Position numbers and translations under genes: made by a program. Shown in pieces: positions 1-8,295 of a stretch of 64,000 nucleotides of DNA. The DNA lies in NCBI RefSeq assembly GCF_900996245.1, contig NZ_CAAJGK010000038.1, positions 1-64,000 on the forward strand, in the 5' to 3' direction. Source of the DNA: Paraburkholderia sp. BCC1886. Its GTDB lineage: Bacteria > Pseudomonadota > Gammaproteobacteria > Burkholderiales > Burkholderiaceae. The notes below the pieces were generated by a model, which was not told the DNA's origin, did no database searches, and worked only from the letters and a program-made list of their open reading frames with translations. Every line of letters begins with the position of its first letter. The first letter of the stretch is position 1.

Positions 1-150
1 ACTGTGTGAGACTTGATACTTTCGCTTTACCCGGCAAACCCCGAAGAGCCCGCCGGCGCATCGCGCATCAAGCGCCCACACTTATCGGCTGTTAATTTTT
101 AAAGATCGATTACGCACTCACTACCCGAACCGCACCGGCCAACTTCACCG
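1..150 (-). other. Pre-16S leader of an rRNA operon (5' part only)
   Basis: Read on the minus strand, this stretch runs towards the left edge and carries a boxA-like antiterminator element (ATCTTTAAAAATTA, around 93-107). The conserved-looking leader sequence after it resembles the Burkholderia pre-16S leader as I remember it. Two strong promoters lie just upstream (196-224 and 329-357). The 16S gene itself would start a short distance beyond base 1 and is not in the window. I infer this from the leader and promoters; no mature rRNA sequence is visible. Confidence 0.7.
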
Positions 151-195
151 CTACCGCCCCGTTCTGCGTCGCTGCATCTGCAGCAGAGAAACGAG

Positions 196-245
196 ATTAT
201 GGAGAACTTCCGCTACGCCGTCAACAGGTTTTTCTAACTTTTCCA
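196..245 (-). promoter_or_regulatory. rRNA promoter, proximal copy
   Basis: Minus strand: -35 TTGACG (219-224), a 17-base spacer and -10 CATAAT (196-201). An A-rich stretch upstream (about 225-245) looks like an UP element. Spacing and elements fit a strong sigma-70 promoter reading into the rRNA leader. Confidence 0.75.
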
Positions 246-328
246 ACCCGTCCAGCGTGCCGCAAACCCCCGCCATTACTGGCTCCCCGCCTCCCCGTGC
301 CCCGCTGTCCGAAGCACGAAAGAGCGAG

Positions 329-357
329 ATTCTAGCGAGGCCACGCAGGGCTTGCAA
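329..357 (-). promoter_or_regulatory. rRNA promoter, distal copy
   Basis: Minus strand: -35 TTGCAA (352-357), exactly 17 bases, then -10 TAGAAT (329-334). It sits 133 bases upstream of the proximal promoter, giving a tandem arrangement common for rRNA operons. It begins only about 20 bases beyond the stop codon of the upstream permease gene. Confidence 0.65.
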
Positions 358-375
358 GGGGTATCTGAAATTTCT

Positions 376-1488
376 TCAAGGTTGCTTTTCGACGCGTGCC
401 GGTTCGTCGAGCGACGGCACTACTGCGCCGACGGACGACCGTCCCGCTTGTGCGCCAATGGTCCAGTCATGCAACACGGTATAAGCCACGGCCAACAAAG
501 TTGGGCCAATGAAAACACCAAGAAAACCAAATGCGAAAGCCCCGCCCAAGATGCCCAACATCACAAGGATAAGCGGCATATCGCTGTTTTTTCCAATCAG
601 GATAGGCTTGATAACGTTGTCGGACATACCGATGACCAGCACGCCCCAAACGACCAGGAAGATGGCCCATCCCGTCGCCCCGCCGTGGTAGAGCCAGATT
701 GCTGCAGGCAACCATACGACTACCGGGCCACCGGGTATCACCGATAAAAAGAAGGTGGCAAGACCCAGCAGAGCCGCCGCCGGCACGCCTGCAATCCAGC
801 AACCGAATCCAGCCAGGATCCCTTGTACAAGCGCCGTGCCGAGAATGCCGTAGACAACCCCCTTCACCGTGCTGCCCGCCAACGTGAGCAGGTAATCGGC
901 GCGCTCGCCGGCGATCCTACGCATGCCGGCGTTGAGCCACGCCGCGGCCCCCTCGCCACCGGTATAAAAGAAGAACGCGAGCACGATGCTCAACGCCAGC
1001 AAACCCAAGCCGTGGGTTACCGCGATAGCAGCGCCGAGGATCCACCTGCCCGCAGGCGCCGCGAACATTCGCGACTGGGCGATCAACTCCGAATTGCTAC
1101 TGGTCACGCGCTCCCAGAACGCCTCGATACTCGAACCGACTAGCGGAATTCGCCCGACCCACGACGGCAGGTCGGGTAGGCCCGCCTCGAAGAGCCTTTG
1201 CACCAGAGCGACAATTTCGCGTGCATGCGCGCCGAACGCGAATCCCGCGTAGACGAAAGGCCCGAGAACCACGATCAGGATGATGAGCACGATCAGCGTA
1301 GCAGCCAATTTCCTGCGCCCGCCGACTGCCGCAGTCAGACGCCGGTACAGCCCCCACGAGCTATAGCTGAGAATCGCGCCCCAGAGCAGCGCCGTGGTGA
1401 ACGGCGCCAGCACCAGCAGCGAGCCGCCCACCAGAATAATTAGCGCGAAGACGGCAGCAAGACGCTCGATCAGTTGGTCGGACTTCAC
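376..1488 (-). CDS. AI-2E family (PF01594-type) membrane transporter
   Basis: A polytopic inner-membrane protein of 370 residues with about eight hydrophobic segments, of the family that includes TqsA/PerM-like exporters. The substrate cannot be told from sequence, and the family name does not prove quorum-signal transport. The open frame extends further upstream, but I choose the GTG at 1486-1488 because an AGGAG ribosome site lies 7 bases before it, and the protein then starts directly ahead of the first membrane segment. Its length fits the family. It lies head-to-head with the DUF2863 gene, with about 210 bases between them, and runs into the rRNA promoters. Confidence 0.85.
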   Translation of the reverse strand: MKSDQLIERLAAVFALIILVGGSLLVLAPFTTALLWGAILSYSSWGLYRRLTAAVGGRRKLAATLIVLIILIVVLGPFVYAGFAFGAHAREIVALVQRLFEAGLPDLPSWVGRIPLVGSSIEAFWERVTSSNSELIAQSRMFAAPAGRWILGAAIAVTHGLGLLALSIVLAFFFYTGGEGAAAWLNAGMRRIAGERADYLLTLAGSTVKGVVYGILGTALVQGILAGFGCWIAGVPAAALLGLATFFLSVIPGGPVVVWLPAAIWLYHGGATGWAIFLVVWGVLVIGMSDNVIKPILIGKNSDMPLILVMLGILGGAFAFGFLGVFIGPTLLAVAYTVLHDWTIGAQAGRSSVGAVVPSLDEPARVEKQP

Positions 1489-1700
1489 TTTGAATCTCCT
1501 GTTAGCACCAACTACCTCAAACTTTTCGCGCGGGTAAGTTTTATACCATTGCGGCGTGCGGCCGGGCGACTCCGGACTCCCGCCAGCATCCGAATTCGTG
1601 CGCTGAAACGTCCTAATCTGCCCCGGAGTGCCGGCCAAATAATATGGCGGCATAGAAAAGAATAGAATATAAGGTTCTGTGCCCCCCAATTTCTGGATTT

Positions 1701-2915
1701 ATGCGCTCGCGAATCGCCAAACGTCTCCCCCCTGATGCCGACAAACTCGTCGGTCTTTCGCTCGCGCTTTTCGCGTCGGGCAGCCGCACCGAGGACCGCT
1801 TCTGGGAAGCGAAACTCGACGCACTGCTCGCCAAGATCGTCCGCCACGCCAACCAGACCACGCTGGACGCCGCGCTCGATCACTTGCAGCAAAATCATCC
1901 GGACGCTTATGGCGCGCTCGCCGACATGGCGGAAACGCACAGTGAATCGTTCGTCGTCGACCATGACGGCACGCCCTACGAGGTGCTGCTGATCGCCGCG
2001 CCCGTCCTCGCCTGGACCCGCTACATGATTCCCTCGGGCCCGCTCAAGGTCGAGGCGGCCGACGCGCTGCGCGCGCATCTGCAGGCGCATGTGCTGGCAG
2101 GCAATACGCGCGTTGCGCTGGCGCCGTTCATGTATAGCATCGACCAGCTGCCGCGCCATCACGTCGAAACATGGCGCATCGCCCAGCAACTTGCTCAAGC
2201 CGCATTGACCGGCAGCAACGTCAAGCTCAATTTTGGCGAATTGCCTGAGACCTCGCCAATCCTCGCCGACCCGCGTTTTCTACTGGCCGTAGTTGCAGCC
2301 CCGGTAGGCGAGCCGATTTTCCGCTGGCAGGAAGAGGAGCATGGCAGCCGCATCGAGCGTGGCCAATGTCTCGAACAGTGGACCACGCAAGGCGGCGCCA
2401 ATCTGTCGCTGGTCTTGCCCGGTTGTGAATTCGAGTGCCTGCTGCCGGATGCGTACTACTCGGCCTGCCGCGACGCCGACGAACGCGTGCGGCCCCACAC
2501 GGTACGCACCGCCGTGCGCTATCTGTTCGATACGATCGGCGCCGCCCCTCAGGAGTTGCGCGCGGTCGTCGCGGGTTTCGGCGAACGTCGGATCGACGAA
2601 TATCGCGTCGGCTTCACCCGCCGCGGCAGCAACGATGTGATCTACGGCGTCGTCTGGCCGCTCTACGGTCGCGAAAACGGCGAGCCGGGTATCGACGAAG
2701 AACCGCAGGAAACCGCCGCATCGGATGACCCGCTCGAGGAGATCGTCGCATTGCTCAAGGAAACGGGCGTAACGGAAATACGTCGCCATGCCGGTCGCTT
2801 CGAACCCGAGTACTGCGACGACTGCGGCGTTCCCTTGTATGCGGATCCGCTCGGCGAAATCGTTCATGCCGAAATGCCTGAAGACGCGGAGCCCGCTCAA
2901 CCGCACTTCCACTGA
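1701..2915 (+). CDS. DUF2863 family protein
   Basis: A 404-residue soluble protein that I recognise as the DUF2863 family, found mostly in Betaproteobacteria and of unknown function. There is no signal peptide or membrane segment. Near the C-terminus the sequence YCDDCGVPLY gives a CxxC pair followed by several His/Glu residues, which could bind a metal, but only two cysteines are visible. The ribosome site is weak. The gene is a single unit closed by a good terminator at 2949-2976. The upstream 60 bases are AT-rich (TAGAATATAA near 1662), but no -35 element is convincing. Confidence 0.8.
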   Translation: MRSRIAKRLPPDADKLVGLSLALFASGSRTEDRFWEAKLDALLAKIVRHANQTTLDAALDHLQQNHPDAYGALADMAETHSESFVVDHDGTPYEVLLIAAPVLAWTRYMIPSGPLKVEAADALRAHLQAHVLAGNTRVALAPFMYSIDQLPRHHVETWRIAQQLAQAALTGSNVKLNFGELPETSPILADPRFLLAVVAAPVGEPIFRWQEEEHGSRIERGQCLEQWTTQGGANLSLVLPGCEFECLLPDAYYSACRDADERVRPHTVRTAVRYLFDTIGAAPQELRAVVAGFGERRIDEYRVGFTRRGSNDVIYGVVWPLYGRENGEPGIDEEPQETAASDDPLEEIVALLKETGVTEIRRHAGRFEPEYCDDCGVPLYADPLGEIVHAEMPEDAEPAQPHFH

Positions 2916-2948
2916 GCCCGAACCCGATCAAATGATCGTCCAAACAGA

Positions 2949-2976
2949 AGCCCCGCTACATGCGGGGCTTTTTTTG
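2949..2976 (+). terminator. Rho-independent terminator after the DUF2863 gene
   Basis: AGCCCCGC, a 5-base loop, GCGGGGCT, then a run of T: an 8-bp GC-rich stem followed by a U-tract. Confidence 0.9.
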
Positions 2977-3120
2977 TCACTTTTTCCTATGCCTTTTGGA
3001 CAGGCCGTCAAATGGAAGCGAATTTGTCATCATATGCAGGGCGACGCATCGCACCGCGCCTGGCTCGATGGCCAGGTACGAACGCATCGCGCCACTTCGC
3101 CGACTCATCTGGAGACATGC

Positions 3121-4035
3121 ATGCGATTCTCGATACTCAACTCAGACGCGGAACGACGCGATGGGCTCAAAGCACTGCTGCGGCAAATCGACCGGCTCGC
3201 GCGTTTCAACGAAGCGCAGGACTGGCGTCAGGTCGAACGCACGCTCAAGCGTCAGCGGCCCGATCTGCTGGTGATCGACTGGCAGGACTGGATGTCGGTT
3301 GCCGACGCACGCAATCTGCTCAGTCACTACCCCGACCTGCGCATCGCCGTGCTCATGGACCGGATATCGCCAACCGTCGTGCGTGAACTCATGGATGAAG
3401 GCGTGCTCGGCGTCGTACCTCGCGAGACCGATCCATGCCTGATCGTGCGGGCGTTCGAGATGGTCCTGCTAGGCGGCCACTACGTTCCAGCAGGCGCGCT
3501 CGCGCTCGATCCTCCGTTGCCGCCGGACATCACCCTGCGACCGTTCGACGAGAAGAACCCGCCGCCCCGGCGTGCCCGACTGTCGAGCGGGCTATCGCCG
3601 CGCCAGGAGCAGATCATGCGCTGCGTTCATATGGGCAGCACCAACAAGATGATCGCGCGCACACTCGGCATCAGCGAGGGCACGGTCAAGATTCACTTGA
3701 CCAGCATATTCCAGCAACTCGGCGCACCGAATCGCGCTGCGGCGGTGGCGCTATACAACGGCTGGCTGTCGGCGCATCTGCAGGTTTTGCGCAACGGTAG
3801 CGAAGCGTCCATCCGGCCGCTCATGGGACAGCCCGGCCGTGTCCCATTGCGACGTCGCGCGCGCCGGCGCTTCCAGTATGCGTTGCCGGCGAACGACATG
3901 ACCAGTCTCCTCCCGATGGCTGCCGAGCCCACTCCACCGTATCGCGATTCGATCCCCTCCGGACGCACGGGAATCGCAGGACCTAACGCAAACAGCGGGC
4001 TTCCATCGCCGCCGACTGCGCAAGATCCGACCTGA
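3121..4035 (+). CDS. LuxR/NarL-type response-regulator-like transcription factor
   Basis: 304 residues. Residues 1-120 look like a degenerate receiver: D9 and D53 occupy plausible acidic-pocket and phospho-acceptor places, while the usual conserved lysine position reads as arginine (VVPRET, R101). Residues about 155-215 are a LuxR-type helix-turn-helix (LSPRQEQIMRC, NKMIARTLGISEGTVKIHL). The last 80 residues are a basic, proline-rich tail of unknown role. The start at 3121 is chosen because GGAGA lies just upstream; longer in-frame starts lack one. No sensor kinase is adjacent, so the input signal is unknown. Confidence 0.8.
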   Translation: MRFSILNSDAERRDGLKALLRQIDRLARFNEAQDWRQVERTLKRQRPDLLVIDWQDWMSVADARNLLSHYPDLRIAVLMDRISPTVVRELMDEGVLGVVPRETDPCLIVRAFEMVLLGGHYVPAGALALDPPLPPDITLRPFDEKNPPPRRARLSSGLSPRQEQIMRCVHMGSTNKMIARTLGISEGTVKIHLTSIFQQLGAPNRAAAVALYNGWLSAHLQVLRNGSEASIRPLMGQPGRVPLRRRARRRFQYALPANDMTSLLPMAAEPTPPYRDSIPSGRTGIAGPNANSGLPSPPTAQDPT

Positions 4036-4137
4036 CGCCCGTCGCGTTCCCTCACGAACGGCGGCGCCTGGTTCCAGTTGAGTTCCGCGTCGCCTGGCAC
4101 GGAATCCGCTAACATTTTTTCTCGTCCAACGAGTAAT

Positions 4138-4821
4138 ATGAGATACATGGGTTTCCTCTACACACCGCTTCCATTCTGGGTCGCTGTCGGTGGTTGGATC
4201 ACCACCGCGATCGTGGTCGCGCTCGCGCTGTGGAAAAATCCTTTCAAACGACTTCACGACGGCACCTTGCAGCATGTCTGGCTCGCGATCATCGTCGCGG
4301 TGTCGGTGCTGTGGGCTAGCAATGCCTGGCTCGACGACGGCACCGTCATGCATCTGCTCGGCGCAACGTTAGTCATGACCCTGTTCGACTGGGCTCTCGC
4401 ATTGATTGCGATGGCCGTCATCACCGGTGTCGCTGCCGTTGTTTTCGATGCGCCCTGGCAGGGCATCGCGCTCACCTTCCTCGTTTTCGGAGCGTTGCCG
4501 GTCGGCATCTCGACTCTGGTCCAACGCGCGAGCATCGCCTGGCTCCCACGCAGTCTCTTCATGTTCATCCTCGGTCAAGGCTTTGTTTCGCCTGCCATCG
4601 CCGTGTCGCTTACGGCTGTCGCGGCCCTCGGCATTCACGTGGAACTCGCCGGCGGGTCGATGACCGTCGTGCCCGTCGGTTACGCGTTCAGCGTATTTCT
4701 GCTGGCGACCGGCGAAGCGTGGTTCACCGGAATGTCGACGGCGCTGATCGCGATTTATCGTCCAGCGTGGGTGACCACGTATGATGTGCGTCGGTATCGC
4801 CTCGGTGGCCCGCGTACCTGA
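4138..4821 (+). CDS. CbiM-like energy-coupling-factor permease, stand-alone
   Basis: 227 residues with about six hydrophobic segments, resembling the CbiM/PF01891 group of cobalt/nickel ECF permeases. Segments such as MHLLGATLVMTLFDWALA and LPVGISTLV support the family. The first residues do not match the classical N-terminal metal-binding MHIxDG motif of CbiM, and no ATPase, CbiQ or CbiN gene is nearby, so transport of cobalt is not established. The start was chosen at 4138; a few in-frame ATGs are near and the ribosome site is poor. No cobalamin riboswitch is visible in the 100 bases upstream. Confidence 0.7.
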   Translation: MRYMGFLYTPLPFWVAVGGWITTAIVVALALWKNPFKRLHDGTLQHVWLAIIVAVSVLWASNAWLDDGTVMHLLGATLVMTLFDWALALIAMAVITGVAAVVFDAPWQGIALTFLVFGALPVGISTLVQRASIAWLPRSLFMFILGQGFVSPAIAVSLTAVAALGIHVELAGGSMTVVPVGYAFSVFLLATGEAWFTGMSTALIAIYRPAWVTTYDVRRYRLGGPRT

Positions 4822-4941
4822 AGCGACTGAAGGACAGAAGACGGACAAAGAAAAGGACAAAATATTTGTGTCAGGATTGAACTCCCCCCGCTTGCCAGGC
4901 ATCTTACGTGCCTCATGTCCTCTTAGCGTCTAACGAACTTG

Positions 4942-5550
4942 ATGGATCGCACCAACGTACCGCGCCGATTGCTGCGGTTGATCGGACGGTTGGCAACATG
5001 TGCGGCGGCTCTCTCGCTCATATGCACTGCTCCCGCATTCGCCGATCAACTCGAACAGCACAACGATCTCGTCAACAGGTTTGTCAATGACATGCATGCA
5101 GATCCGCTAGTCGCGGACTGCGCCGCTCATGGCGACTTTGTTGCAAGCACATCCACTGCCTTCGACCATGTCGAATTCCCGCCCAGTTCATTCGACAGCG
5201 CTCATGCGTCGGTCACGCCATGGAACGATTCGTTCGACGAGGCCAAGCAGCGCGTCAAGGTGGACAACATCGTCACCGTCGAAGGACTCGGTGTCCGGCA
5301 GAGCGGCGACGGCGATCCGGCAGCCCTGAAGTTCCGCTGTGGCTACGTCGGCGCGCAGATGCTGGCATTCAGCTGGAACGACCCGGTGCCGCCGGCCCGC
5401 GCTCAAAGCTCGGGTTCGTCGTCGCATTCCCGTGCGAGCGGCAAGCATGGCGGTGCGAGAGGCAAGCATGCCGCTAGCGGCAAGGGCGCGAAAAAATCGA
5501 CGGCGAAATCGTCCGGCAAATCCGCGAGCAAAAAGAAATCGTCGAAATGA
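4942..5550 (+). CDS. Secreted protein with lysine/serine-rich tail (possibly BspC-type)
   Basis: About 202 residues. Residues 1-34 form a signal peptide ending in APAFA before DQLEQH, so export is likely. The middle part (about 35-150) is a globular domain with two cysteines that could pair in the periplasm. I associate it with proteins annotated as BspC-domain in Burkholderia, from memory only. The final 50 residues are almost only K, S, G, A, R and H, like histone-type or nucleic-acid/cell-wall-binding tails. A TTG one codon upstream is an alternative start. A very strong hairpin terminator follows immediately after the stop. Confidence 0.75.
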   Translation: MDRTNVPRRLLRLIGRLATCAAALSLICTAPAFADQLEQHNDLVNRFVNDMHADPLVADCAAHGDFVASTSTAFDHVEFPPSSFDSAHASVTPWNDSFDEAKQRVKVDNIVTVEGLGVRQSGDGDPAALKFRCGYVGAQMLAFSWNDPVPPARAQSSGSSSHSRASGKHGGARGKHAASGKGAKKSTAKSSGKSASKKKSSK

Positions 5551-5591
5551 AAAAGCGGCCCGCATTGCATCAATGCGGGCCGCTTTTTTTC
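5549..5591. terminator. Bidirectional terminator hairpin
   Basis: A perfect 15-bp inverted repeat (5553-5567 and 5571-5585) with a 3-base loop, flanked by A-run and T-run. It can end the secreted-protein gene on the plus strand and the convergent M14 peptidase gene on the minus strand. Confidence 0.92.
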
Positions 5592-5617
5592 AACTGCCGT
5601 AGCCAGTCGGTCTGAAC

Positions 5618-6772
5618 TCAGCCGAACGTCTCCACGTGCTGCAAGATTGCCTGCAGCATCGCGGCGCCGAGCGACGCGCTGCGCTCTCCGTTCCAGCCGA
5701 CGCGCTCGTCGGGCAAATTGGCGTTGTCCTTGAACGGCATTTCCAGCGTCAGCGACAAACAGCCGAACTCGTTGCCGATGTATTTGGAAGCGAGTTTCAA
5801 CGCGTCTTCGCGATACTTGCTGGCCGCGTAACCGTACTTGTCCTGGAAGTCCGGGCTCGCCTGCTTGAATGCCTCGATGAACGCCTTCTGCTCGCGCCCC
5901 TGCTGCTCGGTGAACCCCGGCAACATCTCCGAGCCTGCCACGAAGACATAAGGCAGCGCCTCGTCGCCGTGAATATCGAAGAACAGATCGCAGCCCGTCG
6001 CATGAATGGCGTCGCGCACGACCAGCACCTCGGGACTGCGCGCAGCGTCCGGTTCCATCCACTCGCGGTTCAGATTCGCACCCGCTGCGTTGGTGCGCAG
6101 ATTGCCGTGCACACTGCCGTCGGGATTCATGTTCGGCACGATGTAAAACACGGCCCGGTCGTAGAGCTTGCGTGCAACCGGATCGCCCGCCCAATCGCCC
6201 CAGCCTGCGAGACGTTTAACCAGACCTTCGATGAACCACTCGGCCATCGTCTCGCCAGGATGCTGCCGCGCGATCAGCCAGACTTTTTTCTTCGGCGTCC
6301 CGCCGGTTGGCGGTGTACCCAGCGTCAGCAGCGACACCGGCCGGCCCTCGACGGTCTTGCCCAACTCCGTGAGCGTTGCCTGCGGCATCTGCTGCACGGC
6401 GCCTAGGAACTCCGAATGACGCTCCTCGCTATACGGCTCGAAGTACGCGTAGTAAATGCGGTCGAATTCCGGCGCGTGCTCAATGGTCAGCACGCGGCCG
6501 TCGTACGAAGTCGGCACGCGAAACCAGTTCACCCGGTCGTAGCTCGCCACTGCCCGATAGTCGCGCCAGCCCTCGGCGAATGCACAGGCCGCGGCATTTT
6601 CGAACGTCATCACACAACGCTCGCCGGCCGCGCCGGACAGACGAAAGTAGAACCACTGCGCGAACTCGGCGTGACTGTCCGGCCGCACGCGCAGGCGAAT
6701 GGCGTCCGCCTGCTCGCAGGACAGCACGTCGATCGCGCCCGCGTCGAACTGGCTCGTAATCGATAAAGTCAT
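5618..6772 (-). CDS. M14 family zinc metallocarboxypeptidase (cytosolic carboxypeptidase-like)
   Basis: 384 residues. The C-terminal two thirds is an M14 peptidase fold: zinc ligands H171 and E174 in RQHPGE, H268 in DIHGDE, and a catalytic Glu at about E344 in LTLEMPF. The N-terminal part (about 1-125) is the beta-rich domain typical of the AGBL/CCP-like group, which removes C-terminal residues from proteins in eukaryotes; bacterial substrates are unknown. No signal peptide, so it is probably cytoplasmic. I choose the ATG at 6770-6772, preceded by GGGGA; the open frame is longer. The yaaA gene begins its 3' end 34 bases upstream on the same strand. Confidence 0.85.
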   Translation of the reverse strand: MTLSITSQFDAGAIDVLSCEQADAIRLRVRPDSHAEFAQWFYFRLSGAAGERCVMTFENAAACAFAEGWRDYRAVASYDRVNWFRVPTSYDGRVLTIEHAPEFDRIYYAYFEPYSEERHSEFLGAVQQMPQATLTELGKTVEGRPVSLLTLGTPPTGGTPKKKVWLIARQHPGETMAEWFIEGLVKRLAGWGDWAGDPVARKLYDRAVFYIVPNMNPDGSVHGNLRTNAAGANLNREWMEPDAARSPEVLVVRDAIHATGCDLFFDIHGDEALPYVFVAGSEMLPGFTEQQGREQKAFIEAFKQASPDFQDKYGYAASKYREDALKLASKYIGNEFGCLSLTLEMPFKDNANLPDERVGWNGERSASLGAAMLQAILQHVETFG

Positions 6773-6806
6773 GATGCTTATCCCCGCTAGTGCGCGCAAC
6801 AGTCGC

Positions 6807-7589
6807 TCAATCGGCGATGCGGCGGCGGAATACGTAAGTGGAATCGTTCGACGCGCCGGCGTCGAACGCATAGCCTTCCGAGTCGAACGTCTTCAACTGT
6901 TCGGGCTTGTCGAGGCGGTTTTCAACCGCATAGCGCGCCATCAAACCGCGTGCGCGCTTCGCGTGGAAACTGATGATCTTGTAGCGACCGCCCTTCCAGT
7001 CTTCGAACACGGGCGTGAGAACCGGTGCCTCGAGCAGCTTGGGCTTGACCGACTTGAAGTATTCGTTCGACGCGCAATTCACCAGCACGCGCGACGCCAC
7101 GGTGTTCCGCTTCAACTGCGCATTGAGCGCCTGCGTAATGCGCTCGCCCCAGAATGCGTACAGATCCTTGCCGCGCGGATTGGCGAAGCGCGTACCCATC
7201 TCCAGCCGGTACGGTTGCAACAGATCGAGCGGCCGCAGCAGGCCATAAAGCCCGGACAGCACGCGCACGTGACTTTGCGCGTAATCCAGATCGGCCGACG
7301 AGAGCGTCTTCGCATCGAAGCCTTCGTACACGTCGCCGTTGAACGCGAGTACCGCCTGCTTCGCATTGCGGGTATCGAAGCTCGGCGACCAGTCGGCGTA
7401 GCGCTGGAAATTGAGGTGCGCCAGCTGGTCGGAAATATCCATCAGCGACGCAATCTGCTGCGGCGACAAACGGCGCAATCCGCCGATCAGTTCGGCAGCG
7501 TCGTCGACGAAATCGGGGATAGTGTGCTTTTTGACGTGCGGTGGGGTGTCGTAGTCGAGCGATTTCGCCGGCGACAGAACGATTATCAT
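6807..7589 (-). CDS. yaaA: Peroxide stress protein YaaA (DUF328/UPF0246)
   Basis: 260 residues, full length for the family. The N-terminus [13 protein letters not shown] and the block [11 protein letters not shown] are hallmark sequences. In E. coli YaaA limits intracellular iron during hydrogen peroxide stress and has DNA-binding ability; that role is taken from the family, not shown here. The start codon is 57 bases from that of the divergent PIN-domain gene, so the two may share a control region. The M14 peptidase gene follows 34 bases downstream. Confidence 0.92.
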   Translation of the reverse strand: MIIVLSPAKSLDYDTPPHVKKHTIPDFVDDAAELIGGLRRLSPQQIASLMDISDQLAHLNFQRYADWSPSFDTRNAKQAVLAFNGDVYEGFDAKTLSSADLDYAQSHVRVLSGLYGLLRPLDLLQPYRLEMGTRFANPRGKDLYAFWGERITQALNAQLKRNTVASRVLVNCASNEYFKSVKPKLLEAPVLTPVFEDWKGGRYKIISFHAKRARGLMARYAVENRLDKPEQLKTFDSEGYAFDAGASNDSTYVFRRRIAD

Positions 7590-7646
7590 AGAGGCTTGCA
7601 GGCACGCCGTGCCTGGCGGTCAAAGACGAAAGCCAGATTGTAACGA

Positions 7647-8144
7647 ATGCCCGGTTCCCATGCCTCACACGGCGCTTTGCGCGTCGTCCTCGACTCCAAT
7701 GTCTGGATCGATATTCTCGTGTTCGACGATCCGCACACGCGACCGATTCGCGCCGCGCTCGAAAGCGGCACGCTCGCCGCATTGATCGACGCGCGTTGTC
7801 TCGCCGAACTCACCTACGTACTCGACTATCCGCAATTCGTGCACCGCAAGGTGGATAAAGCGGCCGCGCTCGCCATCGTCGCCCGCCTGACGCAGCAGGT
7901 CGAAACCGCACCGCCGGCGGCGGACGCGAAGCCGCTGCCCAAATGCAAAGACCGCGACGATCAGAAGTTTCTCGAGCTCGCGCACGCGGCGCACGCCGAC
8001 TGGCTGGTATCGAAAGATCGCGCCGTGTTGAAACTGGCCAAACGCATCGCCCGCGATTTCGGTTTTCAGATTGCACAGCCGGCGCCGTTCGTCGTAGCCA
8101 TCGGCGCGGATTCCGCAGACTCCGTTGCGGGTGCAACGGCGTGA
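7647..8144 (+). CDS. PIN-domain protein, putative toxin component (COG1569-type)
   Basis: 165 residues with a PIN nuclease core: VVLDSNVWIDIL gives the first acidic residue, an Asp/Glu cluster follows in ARCLAELTYVL, and CKDRDDQKFLELA and DWLVSKDRAVL supply the later metal-binding acids. Such proteins are often annotated as the toxin of a type II system. No antitoxin-like gene is adjacent on the same strand: the neighbours are yaaA (divergent) and an aminotransferase. It may therefore be a housekeeping RNase or a solitary toxin. The ribosome site is weak. Confidence 0.75.
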   Translation: MPGSHASHGALRVVLDSNVWIDILVFDDPHTRPIRAALESGTLAALIDARCLAELTYVLDYPQFVHRKVDKAAALAIVARLTQQVETAPPAADAKPLPKCKDRDDQKFLELAHAAHADWLVSKDRAVLKLAKRIARDFGFQIAQPAPFVVAIGADSADSVAGATA

Positions 8145-8295
8145 ATTTGTCAGGATGGCTTATCCGGATGGCTAATCCCGCGGCAATGCCGCCCACGCGC
8201 CGCCGCGATTCCCTACAATCAGGCCTGAAGGTTTTTAGTCGGTCTTCGGGATCGACCCAACTGCCACCTCATTAGCCCACGCTTCGGACAGCGCC

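Noticed and set aside
4036..4137. Cobalamin riboswitch ahead of the CbiM-like gene
   Set aside because: The gap is only about 100 bases and lacks a recognisable B12-box or the needed helices.
8145..8295. SAM riboswitch ahead of the methionine-type aminotransferase
   Set aside because: No conserved SAM-box elements or paired helices were recognised in the 150-base gap.
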